A stretch of 64,000 bases of DNA from Methylobacter sp. (GCA_030684815.1 JAUXXQ010000120.1:1-64000); one strand, 5' to 3'. Positions 35,709 to 45,557 are shown, counted from the stretch's first letter. A program made the numbers and translations. The notes: generated by a model from the sequence alone, not told the origin.

Positions 35709-37100
35709 GTGAAGGTCATTTTAAACTTCTTTAAAAAAATCATTAGCTCAGCCATAAAAGGCGCTGAGCCGGTCGCTGCGCCAGCCGATGGCGCAGTCAG
35801 AATATATTCGCGTTCAGAGCATAATATTTCCCGCGCCCAGATTAGCGACAATGCGCTGAAGGTTCTGTACCGTCTGCAAAACGAGGGTTTCGATGCCTAT
35901 CTGGTCGGCGGCTGTGTGCGCGATTTGTTATTGGGCCGGGAACCCAAGGATTTCGATGTTGTCACCAATGCCGACCCCGACCAAGTCAGGAAAGTCTTCC
36001 GTAATTGCCGCCTGATCGGGCGTCGGTTTCGTTTGGCGCATGTGTGTTTTGGCCGCGAAATCATTGAGGTGGCTACTTTCCGGGGCGCCAGCGAAGAGCA
36101 CAACGACAAGCAGGTGCTGAATAAGGAAGGCCGGCTGTTGCGCGATAATGTTTACGGCACGATAGAGGAAGACGTTTGGCGTCGGGATTTCACCGTCAAT
36201 GCGCTGTATTACAATATCAGGGATTTTTCGGTGGTGGATTTTGTCGGTGGCATGGCCGACCATAAAGCCGCCACGATAAAACTGATCGGCGATCCCGACA
36301 TGCGTTTTCGCGAAGATCCGGTGCGCATGTTGAGGGCGGTGCGTTTTGCCGTTAAGCTCGGTTTCAAGTTAGACCCCGAATGCGAGCAGGCGATACACAA
36401 CGATGTTCAGTTACTGTCCAGCATCCCATCGGCCAGACTTTACGACGAAGCATTAAAGCTGTTTTTATCCGGCTATGCACTGCAAACGTTTGAAATGCTG
36501 AGGCATTACGGGCTATTTGGGGTGCTGTTTCCGGCGACGGAAAACAGCTTGGCGGTCGAGGATAATGGTTTCCCCCGTTTGTTGCTGATTAAAGCACTGG
36601 AAAATTCGGACAACCGAATAGCCGAGGGCAAAACGGTCACCGCTTACTTTTTATTGGCGGCTTTTTTGTGGGAACCGGTGCAGATGCTGGCTAAAGCAAA
36701 AATGGCGCAAGGCGAAGTTGAATATATCGCTTATCAGGATGCCGCCAGCGAGATTCTCGCCGGACAGATCAGAAGTACGGCTCTGCCGCGCCATATCAGT
36801 ATGGCCATGCGCGAAGTTTGGAATATGCAACCCAAATTTCATGCGCGTATCGGTTCCAAGCCCAGCCGTTTGATCGGCCATCCGCGTTTTAGGGCGGCCT
36901 ACGATTTTCTGTTGTTACGCAGCGAAACCGGTGGCGCTGAGCCTGAATTGGCCGAATGGTGGTTTAAATATCAACATGCCAGTGACAATGAACAACGCAA
37001 AATGACCCAACCGCCGCGCCGCGCCGCAAACGGCAAATCCGGGCGCAAAAGAAGCTATCAAAAGAAAGCTAAAGACAGCGCGCCAAAAACAGACTCTTGA
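35709..37100 (+). CDS. pcnB: Poly(A) polymerase I
   Basis: Adds 3' poly(A) tails that expose RNAs to decay. The 463-residue product carries the class II nucleotidyltransferase motif FDAYLVGGCVRDLLLGREPK followed by DFDVV (catalytic Asp pair), the RNA-binding region RDFTVNALYYN and RFREDPVRMLRAVRFAVKLG, and a basic low-complexity tail (RRAANGKSGRKRSYQKKAK). Start is GTG 35709 after TATAAGGT; a later start would remove only the N-terminal extension. First gene of pcnB-folK-panBCD, a classical order. Confidence 0.95.
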   Translation: MKVILNFFKKIISSAIKGAEPVAAPADGAVRIYSRSEHNISRAQISDNALKVLYRLQNEGFDAYLVGGCVRDLLLGREPKDFDVVTNADPDQVRKVFRNCRLIGRRFRLAHVCFGREIIEVATFRGASEEHNDKQVLNKEGRLLRDNVYGTIEEDVWRRDFTVNALYYNIRDFSVVDFVGGMADHKAATIKLIGDPDMRFREDPVRMLRAVRFAVKLGFKLDPECEQAIHNDVQLLSSIPSARLYDEALKLFLSGYALQTFEMLRHYGLFGVLFPATENSLAVEDNGFPRLLLIKALENSDNRIAEGKTVTAYFLLAAFLWEPVQMLAKAKMAQGEVEYIAYQDAASEILAGQIRSTALPRHISMAMREVWNMQPKFHARIGSKPSRLIGHPRFRAAYDFLLLRSETGGAEPELAEWWFKYQHASDNEQRKMTQPPRRAANGKSGRKRSYQKKAKDSAPKTDS

Positions 37101-37102
37101 TT

Positions 37103-37594
37103 ATGAAAAATCCGGTAACAGCCTACATAGGTCTAGGTAGCAATCTTGCCAACCCGGCCGAGCAAATAAAAGCCGCGCGCGCCGCCATCGCAGACATAGC
37201 CGGGGTGCAGGAGTTGGCTTTTTCCAGCGTGTACCGCAGTCCGCCGATGGGGCCGCAAGACCAGCCGGATTACGTGAATGCAGTGATGGCGATTGCCACT
37301 GAATTGCCGCCGATAGACTTGCTGCGCTGCCTGCAACAGATCGAAAACGAACAGGGACGGGTCAGAAAAGCCGAGCGCTGGGGCGCAAGAACGCTGGATT
37401 TGGATGTGCTGATTTATGGCGGGCAGGAAATTAATCTGCCTGACTTGATCGTGCCGCACACCGGCCTGACTGAACGGGCTTTTGTGTTATATCCCCTGTT
37501 TGAGATTGCCCCGCAATTAATAGTGCCCGGAAAAGGCGCCATTGCCGCTTTACTGGCCGACTGTCCAAGAAATGGCCTGGAACGGCTGAATTAA
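37103..37594 (+). CDS. folK: Hydroxymethyldihydropterin pyrophosphokinase
   Basis: Transfers pyrophosphate from ATP to 6-hydroxymethyl-7,8-dihydropterin in folate synthesis. The 163-residue product begins MKNPVTAYIGLGSNLANP and has VYRSPPMGPQDQPDYVNAV and the HPPK signature RWGARTLDLDVLIYGG. ATG 37103 follows the pcnB stop by 2 nt. Confidence 0.96.
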   Translation: MKNPVTAYIGLGSNLANPAEQIKAARAAIADIAGVQELAFSSVYRSPPMGPQDQPDYVNAVMAIATELPPIDLLRCLQQIENEQGRVRKAERWGARTLDLDVLIYGGQEINLPDLIVPHTGLTERAFVLYPLFEIAPQLIVPGKGAIAALLADCPRNGLERLN

Positions 37595-37616
37595 TTTCCC
37601 GCTCCTTCTGAGTAAT

Positions 37617-38432
37617 ATGAACCAATATGTCTCCCCTTCGGCGTTAAAACCGCTGTCGATTACCGATTTGGCCGCGATGAAACAGCGCGGCGAAAAAATC
37701 TCCTGCCTGACCGCCTACGATGCCGCTTTCAGCGCCTTAATCGACCAAGCCGGCATTGATATGATGCTGGTCGGTGATTCATTGGGCATGGTCATTCAAG
37801 GCCATCATTCCACCTTGCCGGTTACGGTCAGAGATATGGTTTATCACACCCGCTGCGTCAGCCATGCCCGGCAGCGAGCGTTTATTATCGCCGATTTGCC
37901 ATTTATGAGTTACGCCACACCCGCCATGGCCGCCAAAAATGCCGCCAAATTAATGCAGCTTGGCGGCGCGCAAATGGTCAAACTGGAAGGGGCTAGAATC
38001 GATTGCATCCGTTTTCTGGTCGATCAGGGCATTCCGGTCTGCGGGCATTTGGGCTTGTTGCCGCAATCGATTAATCAATTGGGCAGTTATAAGGTTCAGG
38101 GCAAAGAACAGGCAGCAGCCGACAAAATACGCAGCGACGCCCTGCACTTGCAGCAGGCAGGCGCAGGCTTATTAGTGTTAGAGTGTGTTCCTGCCGGTTT
38201 GGCGAAAGACATCAGCGAACAGCTGACGATTCCGGTTATCGGCATTGGCGCCGGTGTCGATTGCGACGGGCAAGTGCTGGTACTTTATGACATGCTCAAT
38301 ATCGGCACCGTTAAACGCCCGCGTTTTTCGCGTAATTTTATGACCGGTGCCGAAAATATCGAAGCGGCGATTCATGCCTATCACCAAGCGGTCAAGCAGT
38401 CGCTGTTTCCAGCCGCCGAACATAGCTTTTAA
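37617..38432 (+). CDS. panB: 3-methyl-2-oxobutanoate hydroxymethyltransferase
   Basis: First committed step of pantothenate synthesis, adding a hydroxymethyl group from methylene-THF to ketoisovalerate. The 271-residue product has KISCLTAYDAAFSALIDQAG, MLVGDSLGMVIQGH (metal-binding Asp) and AQMVKLEGA and VIGIGAGVDCDGQVLVLYDML. Downstream of folK by 22 nt, upstream of panC by 5 nt. Confidence 0.96.
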   Translation: MNQYVSPSALKPLSITDLAAMKQRGEKISCLTAYDAAFSALIDQAGIDMMLVGDSLGMVIQGHHSTLPVTVRDMVYHTRCVSHARQRAFIIADLPFMSYATPAMAAKNAAKLMQLGGAQMVKLEGARIDCIRFLVDQGIPVCGHLGLLPQSINQLGSYKVQGKEQAAADKIRSDALHLQQAGAGLLVLECVPAGLAKDISEQLTIPVIGIGAGVDCDGQVLVLYDMLNIGTVKRPRFSRNFMTGAENIEAAIHAYHQAVKQSLFPAAEHSF

Positions 38433-38437
38433 ACTTT

Positions 38438-39280
38438 ATGCACACCGTTAAAACCGTAGCAGAATTACGCGCTGCCATTAAGGCATGGCGTTCCACAGGA
38501 CAGCGCGTCGCCTTAGTGCCGACTATGGGCAATTTGCACGCCGGTCATTTGGCGCTTGTGCAGGAGGCGCAAAAGCAAGCCGACCGGGTCGTGGTCAGTA
38601 TTTTTGTCAATCCAACCCAGTTTGGTATCGGTGAAGATTTTGCCTCGTACCCGCGTACCGAGCAGGAAGACCGGCAAAAACTCAATGCCGCCGGTGCTGA
38701 TTTGTTGTTTCAGCCGACTATTACAGACGTTTATGCGCCGGATGCCAAAACCATCGTGTCGGTAAGCGGTTTATCCACGCAATATTGCGGCGTATCCAGG
38801 CCGGGGCATTTTGACGGCGTAGCCACCGTGGTCTGCAAGCTATTCAACATGGTGCAGCCGGACAGCGCGCTATTCGGCTTAAAAGATTTCCAGCAACTGA
38901 CGATCATACGGACAATGGTCAGGGATTTGAATATCCCGGTTGACATTATCGGTGTAGAAACGGTACGTGAAAGCAGCGGCCTAGCAATGAGCTCCAGAAA
39001 CGGCTATTTAAACGCTGAGGAAAAAACTGTTGCGGCAAAACTGTATCAAGCCTTATGTGGCGCACGCGATGCTATTTTGGCCGGGCAACTGCCGTATCAG
39101 GAAATAGAACGCCGGGCATTACTGTTTTTGCAGCAAGCCGGTTTCCAGCCGGATTATTTTAGCGTATGTAGGCGTTGCGATTTACAAAAAGCAGGCGAGG
39201 ATGATATAGAATTGGTACTGTTGGCCGCAGCAAAATTGGGCAAAACCCGGTTAATCGATAATGTGTGCTTTTCCAGATAA
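38438..39280 (+). CDS. panC: Pantothenate synthetase
   Basis: ATP-dependent condensation of pantoate and beta-alanine. The 280-residue product shows VALVPTMGNLHAGHLALV (HIGH-type nucleotide-binding motif), SIFVNPTQFG, FGLKDFQQLTIIRTMV and ESSGLAMSSRNGYL. It pairs with panB and with panD 104 nt downstream. Confidence 0.96.
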   Translation: MHTVKTVAELRAAIKAWRSTGQRVALVPTMGNLHAGHLALVQEAQKQADRVVVSIFVNPTQFGIGEDFASYPRTEQEDRQKLNAAGADLLFQPTITDVYAPDAKTIVSVSGLSTQYCGVSRPGHFDGVATVVCKLFNMVQPDSALFGLKDFQQLTIIRTMVRDLNIPVDIIGVETVRESSGLAMSSRNGYLNAEEKTVAAKLYQALCGARDAILAGQLPYQEIERRALLFLQQAGFQPDYFSVCRRCDLQKAGEDDIELVLLAAAKLGKTRLIDNVCFSR

Positions 39281-39384
39281 GCGCTAACAGAATTTGTCCG
39301 ACTTGAAAAATGCTAAAAGTTGATGCATTGTTGCAATTAATGGATAATGCACGGTTCTCAAGGGTATTTAGATAGATTTTTATT

Positions 39385-39765
39385 ATGCAAATCACAATGC
39401 TTAAAGCGAAGTTACATAGGGCTACGGTGACCCATTCAGAATTGGGCTATGAGGGCTCTTGCGCGATTGACGGCAATATTCTTGACCTAGCGGGTATCAG
39501 GGAATACGAGCAGATACAGATTTATAATATCAATAACGGCGCACGTTTTACTACCTACGCCATTCGCGCCGAAGAAGGCTCCGGCTTGTTTTCGGTCAAT
39601 GGCGCGGCTGCCCGTTTGGCCTGTCCCGGTGACCTGATTATTGTTTGCGCATTTGCGATACTGGACCAAAAAGAAGCGGAAAACCATAAGCCTACTCTGG
39701 TTTACTTTGATCAAAAGAACCAAGTTCAACGCTCGGCCAGCTCCATTCCTGTCCAGCTTGCCTAA
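39385..39765 (+). CDS. panD: Aspartate 1-decarboxylase
   Basis: Pyruvoyl-dependent enzyme making beta-alanine for pantothenate. The 126-residue product contains the self-cleavage site G24-S25 in [10 protein letters not shown], where Ser25 becomes the pyruvoyl cofactor, and Tyr/Lys residues typical of the family ([16 protein letters not shown]). The gap from panC (104 nt) may carry its own promoter. Confidence 0.96.
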   Translation: MQITMLKAKLHRATVTHSELGYEGSCAIDGNILDLAGIREYEQIQIYNINNGARFTTYAIRAEEGSGLFSVNGAAARLACPGDLIIVCAFAILDQKEAENHKPTLVYFDQKNQVQRSASSIPVQLA

Positions 39766-39884
39766 ACATTAGTCACTTGTAGCAGTTTGTTTTGTTCAGG
39801 CCAATAGGTTAAAGCAAGCAATAGCTTCAATCAATAGGTAGTATTACTGATTGGGCAAAATCCGCACCTTCCCCCGTAAACAAA

Positions 39885-39906
39885 ACTGCCGCTAAAAAGC
39901 GGCAGT
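39885..39906 (-). terminator. Hairpin between panD and fliW
   Basis: ACTGCCGC (39885-39892) and GCGGCAGT (39899-39906) form an 8-bp perfect stem. On the minus strand it is followed by TTTTG, so it more likely ends fliW transcription than panD. Confidence 0.5.
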
Positions 39907-40040
39907 CTCAAAGCATTGTTTCACTTAAATCGCTCAACTTAGGTGGTTTCCGAAAAAGAACGTCCGCTGATGAATGCGGGCTGGAAAAAAACAGAGTCCG
40001 CACTTATCACAAAAGACCACCTTAGCACCCCATCAGTTTT

Positions 40041-40496
40041 TTATACGCTTTCTGAAACGTTAATTTCATTGCTGGTTTCAGTCAGCGTTATTGTTTGTTC
40101 CACTTCGGCAAGCACTTTTTGCAAGCCGATTCTTTTGGCGCTGTTAATAACTAACGGCGACTTAATCGCACCCTTAATCACGGGCTGATCGGATTCGTCT
40201 TTATGCAGGATAATCAGGATAAGCACATCTGCAGTATCTTCAATGCCCAGTATCGCTTCTTCTGCATCATTTAACACAAAGGCGTAATTGATGTTAAAAA
40301 TGGACGGTTGCGCGACAGAAAAAGTAAGGGATTCATCATCTAAGGATTGTAACCAAAAAATAAGAGGGTTATCGCCTTCCTGATGAAACAATTTGAAACG
40401 GGTTTGGTCCTCAAAGCCAGGAATTCCGTTGGGGAAGTTAACAATAGTGCTGGGGTCGATCGATTGCTCGCCGAAAAAACTTGATTTAATTTCCAT
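40041..40496 (-). CDS. fliW: Flagellar assembly factor FliW
   Basis: FliW binds flagellin and CsrA, sensing flagellin levels. The 151-residue product has the FliW pattern MEIKSSFFGEQ, IVNFPNGIPGFEDQTRFKL and LIFWLQSLDDESLTF, then VIKGAIKSPLVINSAKRIGLQKVL. The C-terminal ~20 residues vary. Usually it neighbours csrA, which is absent here. Confidence 0.9.
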   Translation of the reverse strand: MEIKSSFFGEQSIDPSTIVNFPNGIPGFEDQTRFKLFHQEGDNPLIFWLQSLDDESLTFSVAQPSIFNINYAFVLNDAEEAILGIEDTADVLILIILHKDESDQPVIKGAIKSPLVINSAKRIGLQKVLAEVEQTITLTETSNEINVSESV

Positions 40497-40630
40497 AATG
40501 AACTCAGTAAAGGTAAATATTAAGTGTTAATTTATAGCTTATAATTGTTGGTATGGCAAGGCAGTAAAAAAATGAATAGTTACAGCTCGCTGGGTTTAAC
40601 GCTATTACCAGGATAGTTTTAAGCAAGTGC

Positions 40631-40705
40631 CCGGGAACGCCAAGACCCAGCTTGGCGAGTACCGGCAATGACCAACATTGCCGAGCTGGGGCTCGGCGTT
40701 CCCGG
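40631..40705. repeat. Long imperfect palindrome upstream of fliW, after leuB
   Basis: CCGGGAACGCCAAGACCCAG pairs with CTGGGGCTCGGCGTTCCCGG with few mismatches, and an inner hairpin CGGCAATG/CATTGCCG fills the loop. It lies between leuB (stop 40755, minus strand) and fliW. Related sequences are probably dispersed in the genome. Confidence 0.7.
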
Positions 40706-40754
40706 TTATTTGTCGATTGTCCCGGCTTATAGCTAATTTTTTGGTGCGCCCTTT

Positions 40755-41867
40755 TCAGGAAGTCACCTTGGGCATTTGCTGTAGTTTTTCCACAACCTTG
40801 TCGCCGAATTGCTCGGTGCTGATCATGGTCACACCACTGCCCGGCTTCGACAAATCGGCGGTTGAATAACCATCAGCAAACACGCCCTGCATGGCTGCCC
40901 AGACATTTTTGGCTTCATCGGCCATGTCGAAACTGTTTTCCAGCATCATTGCCACCGAACCGATCATCGAATACGGATTGGCAATATTTTTTCCGGCAAT
41001 GTCCGGCGCCGAACCGTGCGACGGCTCGTAATAGGCTTTTTCATCGCCCAGACACGCGGAAGGCATCAGTCCGAGCGACCCCAAAATGCCGCCGCCCTGA
41101 TCGCTGAGAATGTCGCCGAACATGTTTTCCATCACCATCACATCAAACTGGGTCGGTTTCAGGCACAGATTAGTCGCCGCCGAATCCACCAGCTGATGGA
41201 TCACTTCCACGTCGGGATAGTCCTTGGCCACTTCGTCGAGGATTTCGTTCCACAACACGCTGGATTTCAGTACGTTGCTTTTATGGATGTTGTGCAGCAC
41301 TTTCTTGCGTTTTTGCGCCAGCTTGAACGCCTGCAACAGAATTTGCCTAATTTGATGTTCGTCGTATTCCAGGGTTTCTTTGACATAACGCAAACCCTGT
41401 TCGTTGACGCCGGTTTCCTTGTTGCCGAAATACAGGCCGCCGACCAGTTCGCGCACCATAATAATGTCAATGCCTTCGCCGATGATTTCCGGTTTCAGCG
41501 GCGAGAAATGCGCCAGTGCCTTGGGCAAAAAAACCGGGCGAAAATTGGCGTAGGTGTTGTAACGGCGGCGCATCGGCAACAGCGCACCGCGCTCGGGCTG
41601 TTTGTCGATGGGGATAGTTTTGGATTGCTCATGGCTCAGGCCAATCGGGCCTTTAAGGATGGCGTCGGCCTGATCGCAAATGTCGATGGTCGACTGCGGA
41701 AAGGCATCGCCGAATTCAAAATAGGCGCAGGCGCCGAAAGCGGCGGGCATCAGCTCGAAAGTCACATCGTTACGCTGTTCAATCAGTTTAAGAACCTTGA
41801 CGGCTTCGCGGGTAATTTCAGGGCCGATGCCGTCACCGGCCAGCACTGCGATTTTATAATTTTTCAT
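40755..41867 (-). CDS. leuB: 3-isopropylmalate dehydrogenase
   Basis: NAD-dependent oxidative decarboxylation step of leucine synthesis. The 370-residue product begins [26 protein letters not shown] and has the signature [25 protein letters not shown], with the Arg/Tyr/Lys/Asp active-site set including [10 protein letters not shown]. An AAGGAC precedes the ATG. leuA, leuC and leuD are not here. Confidence 0.97.
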   Translation of the reverse strand: MKNYKIAVLAGDGIGPEITREAVKVLKLIEQRNDVTFELMPAAFGACAYFEFGDAFPQSTIDICDQADAILKGPIGLSHEQSKTIPIDKQPERGALLPMRRRYNTYANFRPVFLPKALAHFSPLKPEIIGEGIDIIMVRELVGGLYFGNKETGVNEQGLRYVKETLEYDEHQIRQILLQAFKLAQKRKKVLHNIHKSNVLKSSVLWNEILDEVAKDYPDVEVIHQLVDSAATNLCLKPTQFDVMVMENMFGDILSDQGGGILGSLGLMPSACLGDEKAYYEPSHGSAPDIAGKNIANPYSMIGSVAMMLENSFDMADEAKNVWAAMQGVFADGYSTADLSKPGSGVTMISTEQFGDKVVEKLQQMPKVTS

Positions 41868-42028
41868 GGGGGGTCCTTTGCTGTCTGCTTAATGTCTAAA
41901 CGTTGAAATTTTAAAAACCCGCCATTTTACTTTATTTGCAACTCTTCGGCTGCCGTTTTGTTGCTGCAGATGCGTGATCTAATCGTGACGTACAACACAA
42001 TCGACACCTATGCCCACAACGTGTGCCG

Positions 42029-44557
42029 CTAAGCGTCCCGCACCGGCAAGGTAAAATAAAAAGTGGTGCCTTTGCCCTGCTTACTGTTGAATTGCAGGCT
42101 GCCATCATGGGCTTCGACCAGCGAGCGGCTGATGGACAAGCCCATGCCCATGCCGTTGGCCTTAGTGGTGTAAAACGGCGTCAAGATGCGTTGCCGCTGG
42201 TCGTCATCAAGTCCGGGGCCGTTGTCTTTTACCTCAACCCTTATTGCATTATCGAAAGTCCGGCAACTCTGCAAGGTTAAATGGGGCTGCCTTATTGCGG
42301 AGATGTTCTGCAAGGCTTCAACGCTGTTCCGGATCAGGTTGATGATGACCTGTTCGATTTGTATGGGATCGACATAGACAGCCGGCAGGTTGGTTTCCAG
42401 ATTGAAGGTCAGCCTGACATTGTTTTGTTTCAGCTCAGGCAGGCACAGGTCGATGGCATCATTAACCAGCGCATTGATGTCGATGGTTGAGCATCGCTTT
42501 GAGCTGGATTTAACAAAGTTCCGCATCCGATGAATGATTTTCCCCGCCCTTAACGCCTGCTGCTGGGTTTTGCTCAAGATTTCAACAAGCTTCGCCCAAT
42601 CAGGATCGTCCTGATTGGCCAGGTTTAAGCTGACTTGCGAATACGTGGCGATTGCGGACAGCGGCTGGTTAATTTCATGGGCGATGCCTGACGCCATTTC
42701 CCCCATCAGCCCAAGCCGGGTGACATGGGCAAGTTCATGCAAATGCGCCATGTCTTCCGTTTCACGTTTTTTGCGCAAGGAAACATCGCGCACGATACTG
42801 GTGAAGTAGAAACTGTTATTAACTGCATACCCTGCCACCGTTAAATCCAAAGGCACCAGGATGCCATCTTTGCGGCGCCCCTCAATCTCATGGATTTCAT
42901 CGCCAATATTGCCGTTTTTGCTGTCACCCGCGTATATATCTCTTGGCGAATCCGGGATAAGTTTTCTGATACGGCAACCTATAAGCTCGGTTGGGGCATA
43001 GCCGAAAATAGTTTCCACCGCACGGTTGGCAGCCACGATGACATCGTTGGCATCAATGGTGATAATGCCCTCCACGGACGCATTAAAAATGGAATTGAGC
43101 CTGGCTTCCCTATCCTGCAATTGGTTATTCGAGCGGCGCAGCTGTTCGACCTTGTTCATTAAACTGAGATTGGTTGCAGTCAGCGCCCGGCTTTGTTTCA
43201 GCACCTTTTCCCCCAGGACTTTATTATGGTTGTTGATAATCTGTTGCGCCTGCTTGAGTTCGGTGATGTCCCGGTGGCTGATAACAACCCCGAGCTGCGG
43301 ATCTTGTAACGGCACCACGCTCATTTGAAACCAGCGCTGCTGATCCTGCGAATGGCACGCATACTCGCAGTCGAAGGTTTCTTCTGCACCGGCCAGTACG
43401 GCGGCAATACCGGCTTGGGCGACACTGGCCTCGACACAATACGGTTCATTAAAGGCATTGCTGCACGCCTGCAAATAATTAACCCCCAACATCGACGCAG
43501 CCGATTTGGTCACGCCGTGTTCTCTGGCGAAACGCCGCCATGCTTTGTTGACGGCAACAATAATGCCCTGTTTGTCGAGCACCGCAATATGCGTGCCCAG
43601 CGAATTCAATATGCTGTCATTCAGGGCATGGCTGTTGCGCAGCTCCCCCTCCATCTGCTTGCGCCCGGTGATGTCGGTGATGAAGCCGTGCCAGAGTGTG
43701 GCACCATCGGCTTCCCGCTGCGGCAGCGCATTGCCCAGCAACCAGCGCTCGCAGCCATCGTCAAACCTCACCCGATATTCATAAAGCCATGGCGTCAGGT
43801 TTTTGGCCGATTTCCCGATGGAAGCCAGGATGCCGTCATAATCGTCCGGGTGAAATCTGGCAAGCACGCTGTCCGCATTGTCGCAGACCTGTTCCGGGCT
43901 GAGCCGGAATATGTCGCGGATAGCGTCACTGGCGTAAGGGAAACAGGAACTGCCGTCGAGGCGTAAGCGGTATTGATAGACCATACCAGGCAGCCGCCCG
44001 GCGATTTTATAAAGCCGTGTCAGCGCCTCTTCCCGGGTTTCTTCTATTTGTTTTCGCGCACTAATGTCGGAATGCGTACCCACGATGCGCAGCGGATTGC
44101 CCTTGGCGTCGCGGCTGACGACCATGCCGCGGTCCAGTATCCATTTGTAGCTGCCGTCCTTGCATTTAACCCGATGTTCACTGCTGTAAACCGGCGTCTT
44201 GCCCTCAATATAAGCCTGCATCACAGCGAGGGCGGCGGCTTTATCGTCAGGGTGAATGCGCCGTTCCCATTCATCTAGGCTATTGCCGACCTCGTCATCG
44301 CCAAAACCCAGTATTTCTTTCCATTTTTTGGAGAAAAACACCGAGTTATCGACCATATTCCAGTCCCAAAGGCCGTCACCCGCGCCTTCAACGGCAAATT
44401 TCCAACGCAGTTCGCATTCCTGCAGCTGGCATTCCAGCTGCTTTATGCGCCCGATTAATGCACTGAGCAACGGCTGGCTTGACTTTGTTTCAGCCTCTAA
44501 CTGAGGCTTAGGTATTTTCCAACGTAGGCTATAGCCCTGAAACAGACGTATTGGCAT
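42029..44557 (-). CDS. Multi-PAS sensor histidine kinase (orphan)
   Basis: A soluble kinase of about 842 residues with at least four PAS/PAC units, each ending in a PAC-like strand (EYRVRFDDG..RWLLGN, EGRRKDGILVPLDLTVAGY), then a coiled coil, a HisKA domain with the phospho-acceptor His in GIAHEINQPLSAIATYSQ, and an HATPase_c domain (IEQVIINLIRNSVEAL, EVKDNGPGLDD, GMGMGLSISRS). No transmembrane helix is visible, so it likely senses a cytoplasmic cue such as redox or oxygen. ATG 44557 (GGAAGA upstream) is preferred; an ATG at 44614 with its own AGGGG is possible. No response regulator is adjacent. Confidence 0.88.
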   Translation of the reverse strand: MPIRLFQGYSLRWKIPKPQLEAETKSSQPLLSALIGRIKQLECQLQECELRWKFAVEGAGDGLWDWNMVDNSVFFSKKWKEILGFGDDEVGNSLDEWERRIHPDDKAAALAVMQAYIEGKTPVYSSEHRVKCKDGSYKWILDRGMVVSRDAKGNPLRIVGTHSDISARKQIEETREEALTRLYKIAGRLPGMVYQYRLRLDGSSCFPYASDAIRDIFRLSPEQVCDNADSVLARFHPDDYDGILASIGKSAKNLTPWLYEYRVRFDDGCERWLLGNALPQREADGATLWHGFITDITGRKQMEGELRNSHALNDSILNSLGTHIAVLDKQGIIVAVNKAWRRFAREHGVTKSAASMLGVNYLQACSNAFNEPYCVEASVAQAGIAAVLAGAEETFDCEYACHSQDQQRWFQMSVVPLQDPQLGVVISHRDITELKQAQQIINNHNKVLGEKVLKQSRALTATNLSLMNKVEQLRRSNNQLQDREARLNSIFNASVEGIITIDANDVIVAANRAVETIFGYAPTELIGCRIRKLIPDSPRDIYAGDSKNGNIGDEIHEIEGRRKDGILVPLDLTVAGYAVNNSFYFTSIVRDVSLRKKRETEDMAHLHELAHVTRLGLMGEMASGIAHEINQPLSAIATYSQVSLNLANQDDPDWAKLVEILSKTQQQALRAGKIIHRMRNFVKSSSKRCSTIDINALVNDAIDLCLPELKQNNVRLTFNLETNLPAVYVDPIQIEQVIINLIRNSVEALQNISAIRQPHLTLQSCRTFDNAIRVEVKDNGPGLDDDQRQRILTPFYTTKANGMGMGLSISRSLVEAHDGSLQFNSKQGKGTTFYFTLPVRDA

Positions 44558-44614
44558 GGCAATTCTTCCGATGAGAGTAAGGCATTCTGTAGTAAATTTG
44601 TTATATGAAGCCAT

Positions 44615-45115
44615 TTTCCCCTATACATTAAGGGCTAGCTTTTCGATTTTTTAAGTGGCCGCAGCGCTAACAAAAGAAATCATTCTCCACGCAGTCAAAC
44701 TGGGGCAACCCACTCACCCAACTTATAAAAACTAGCACAGCACATTGATCAATTGAATAAGTGTAAACACCTATAGAAAAGCCAAAATGGGACGCGAACC
44801 GGCTTGCATCATTGTCTGGAGCGGATAAATGAATGAAGTTTACCTTGGGCGATAAGGGCTTCCCATTTAAAGCAGGACAAGCATGCCGAAGTAGACCAGG
44901 TTTTACGACTGCCATGGATGGCGGAAGTGCTGGAGCCGTCGGGAGCGGCTCCAGTAAAAACCTGGAAGGTCTGTCCCGCGTTAAGTTGATAGCCGCGATA
45001 AGTAACTGCACTTATTGAGCATAAAAGCTAAAATCCCTATGCTGGCAACACCTGCATTGCCGCCGCTGATTTTTTTAGGCCAATGCGTTTTAATTTTTCT
45101 GGGAATAGGCACGCC
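44615..45115. other. 500-bp gene-free region with a structured element
   Basis: No gene supported. The main content is the branched inverted repeat at 44896-44965. A 114-codon minus-strand frame (44667-45011) has no family features or initiation signal and cuts through the repeat. Confidence 0.55.
44896..44965. repeat. Branched (cloverleaf-like) inverted repeat
   Basis: Outer arms CCAGGTTTTAC (44896-44906) and GTAAAAACCTGG (44954-44965) enclose two hairpins: GCCAT-GG-ATGGC (44911-44922) and the perfect 9-bp stem CTGGAGCCG/CGGCTCCAG (44930-44954). The arrangement is that of a three-way junction. It may be a mobile repeat or an RNA structure; I cannot decide. Confidence 0.6.
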
Positions 45116-45547
45116 ATGTTCAATTTCACTAAAAAACACCGCACTGGCTCGATCACCTACACTGCCGCGATAAAAAAAATCGAATGGCTTGAAGGTGAAT
45201 TAAGCCGGAAAACATACGAGTTGGAGCAAAGCTGCAAAGCCCAGCAAAAAATGAGCGAAGGCATCAGGGGCTGCATTGCCTCTTTGTTCACCGTCCAAAG
45301 CCAAATGCAAACCGTGGCGACGCATTTAGACCATTCCAACAACCATATTCTTAAGCTGATGAAAGAAAATGCAGCGCTTAAATCGTCAGGCGATGAATGG
45401 TTCAAGCGCGCCATAAAACTTGAGTTTGATGTTTTGGCCGCCCAAGACGGGCTTAAAAAAATCGAAGATGAACGCGATATGGCCGTAAAAACAATCGAAC
45501 GCCTTCAAAACCAATTAACCTCGCCGGATAAAGAATGCGGCCCGTAA
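45116..45547 (+). CDS. Coiled-coil protein, unknown
   Basis: A 143-residue soluble protein with long amphipathic helices (AAIKKIEWLEGELSRKTYELEQ, DGLKKIEDERDMAVKTIERLQNQL) and no recognised domain. Two cysteines lie in the first third. ATG 45116 (MFNFTKKHRTG) is chosen because the upstream ATG at 45083 has a less plausible start. Convergent with the RND pump, whose stop is only 10 nt away. Confidence 0.55.
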   Translation: MFNFTKKHRTGSITYTAAIKKIEWLEGELSRKTYELEQSCKAQQKMSEGIRGCIASLFTVQSQMQTVATHLDHSNNHILKLMKENAALKSSGDEWFKRAIKLEFDVLAAQDGLKKIEDERDMAVKTIERLQNQLTSPDKECGP

Positions 45548-45557
45548 AAAATAAAGC

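Noticed and set aside
41016..41906. 296-codon plus-strand frame over leuB
   Set aside because: Covers the leuB coding region antisense; translation is unlike any protein family.
44667..45011. 114-codon minus-strand frame in the gap upstream of the PAS kinase
   Set aside because: No initiation signal or family features, and it runs through the structured inverted repeat.
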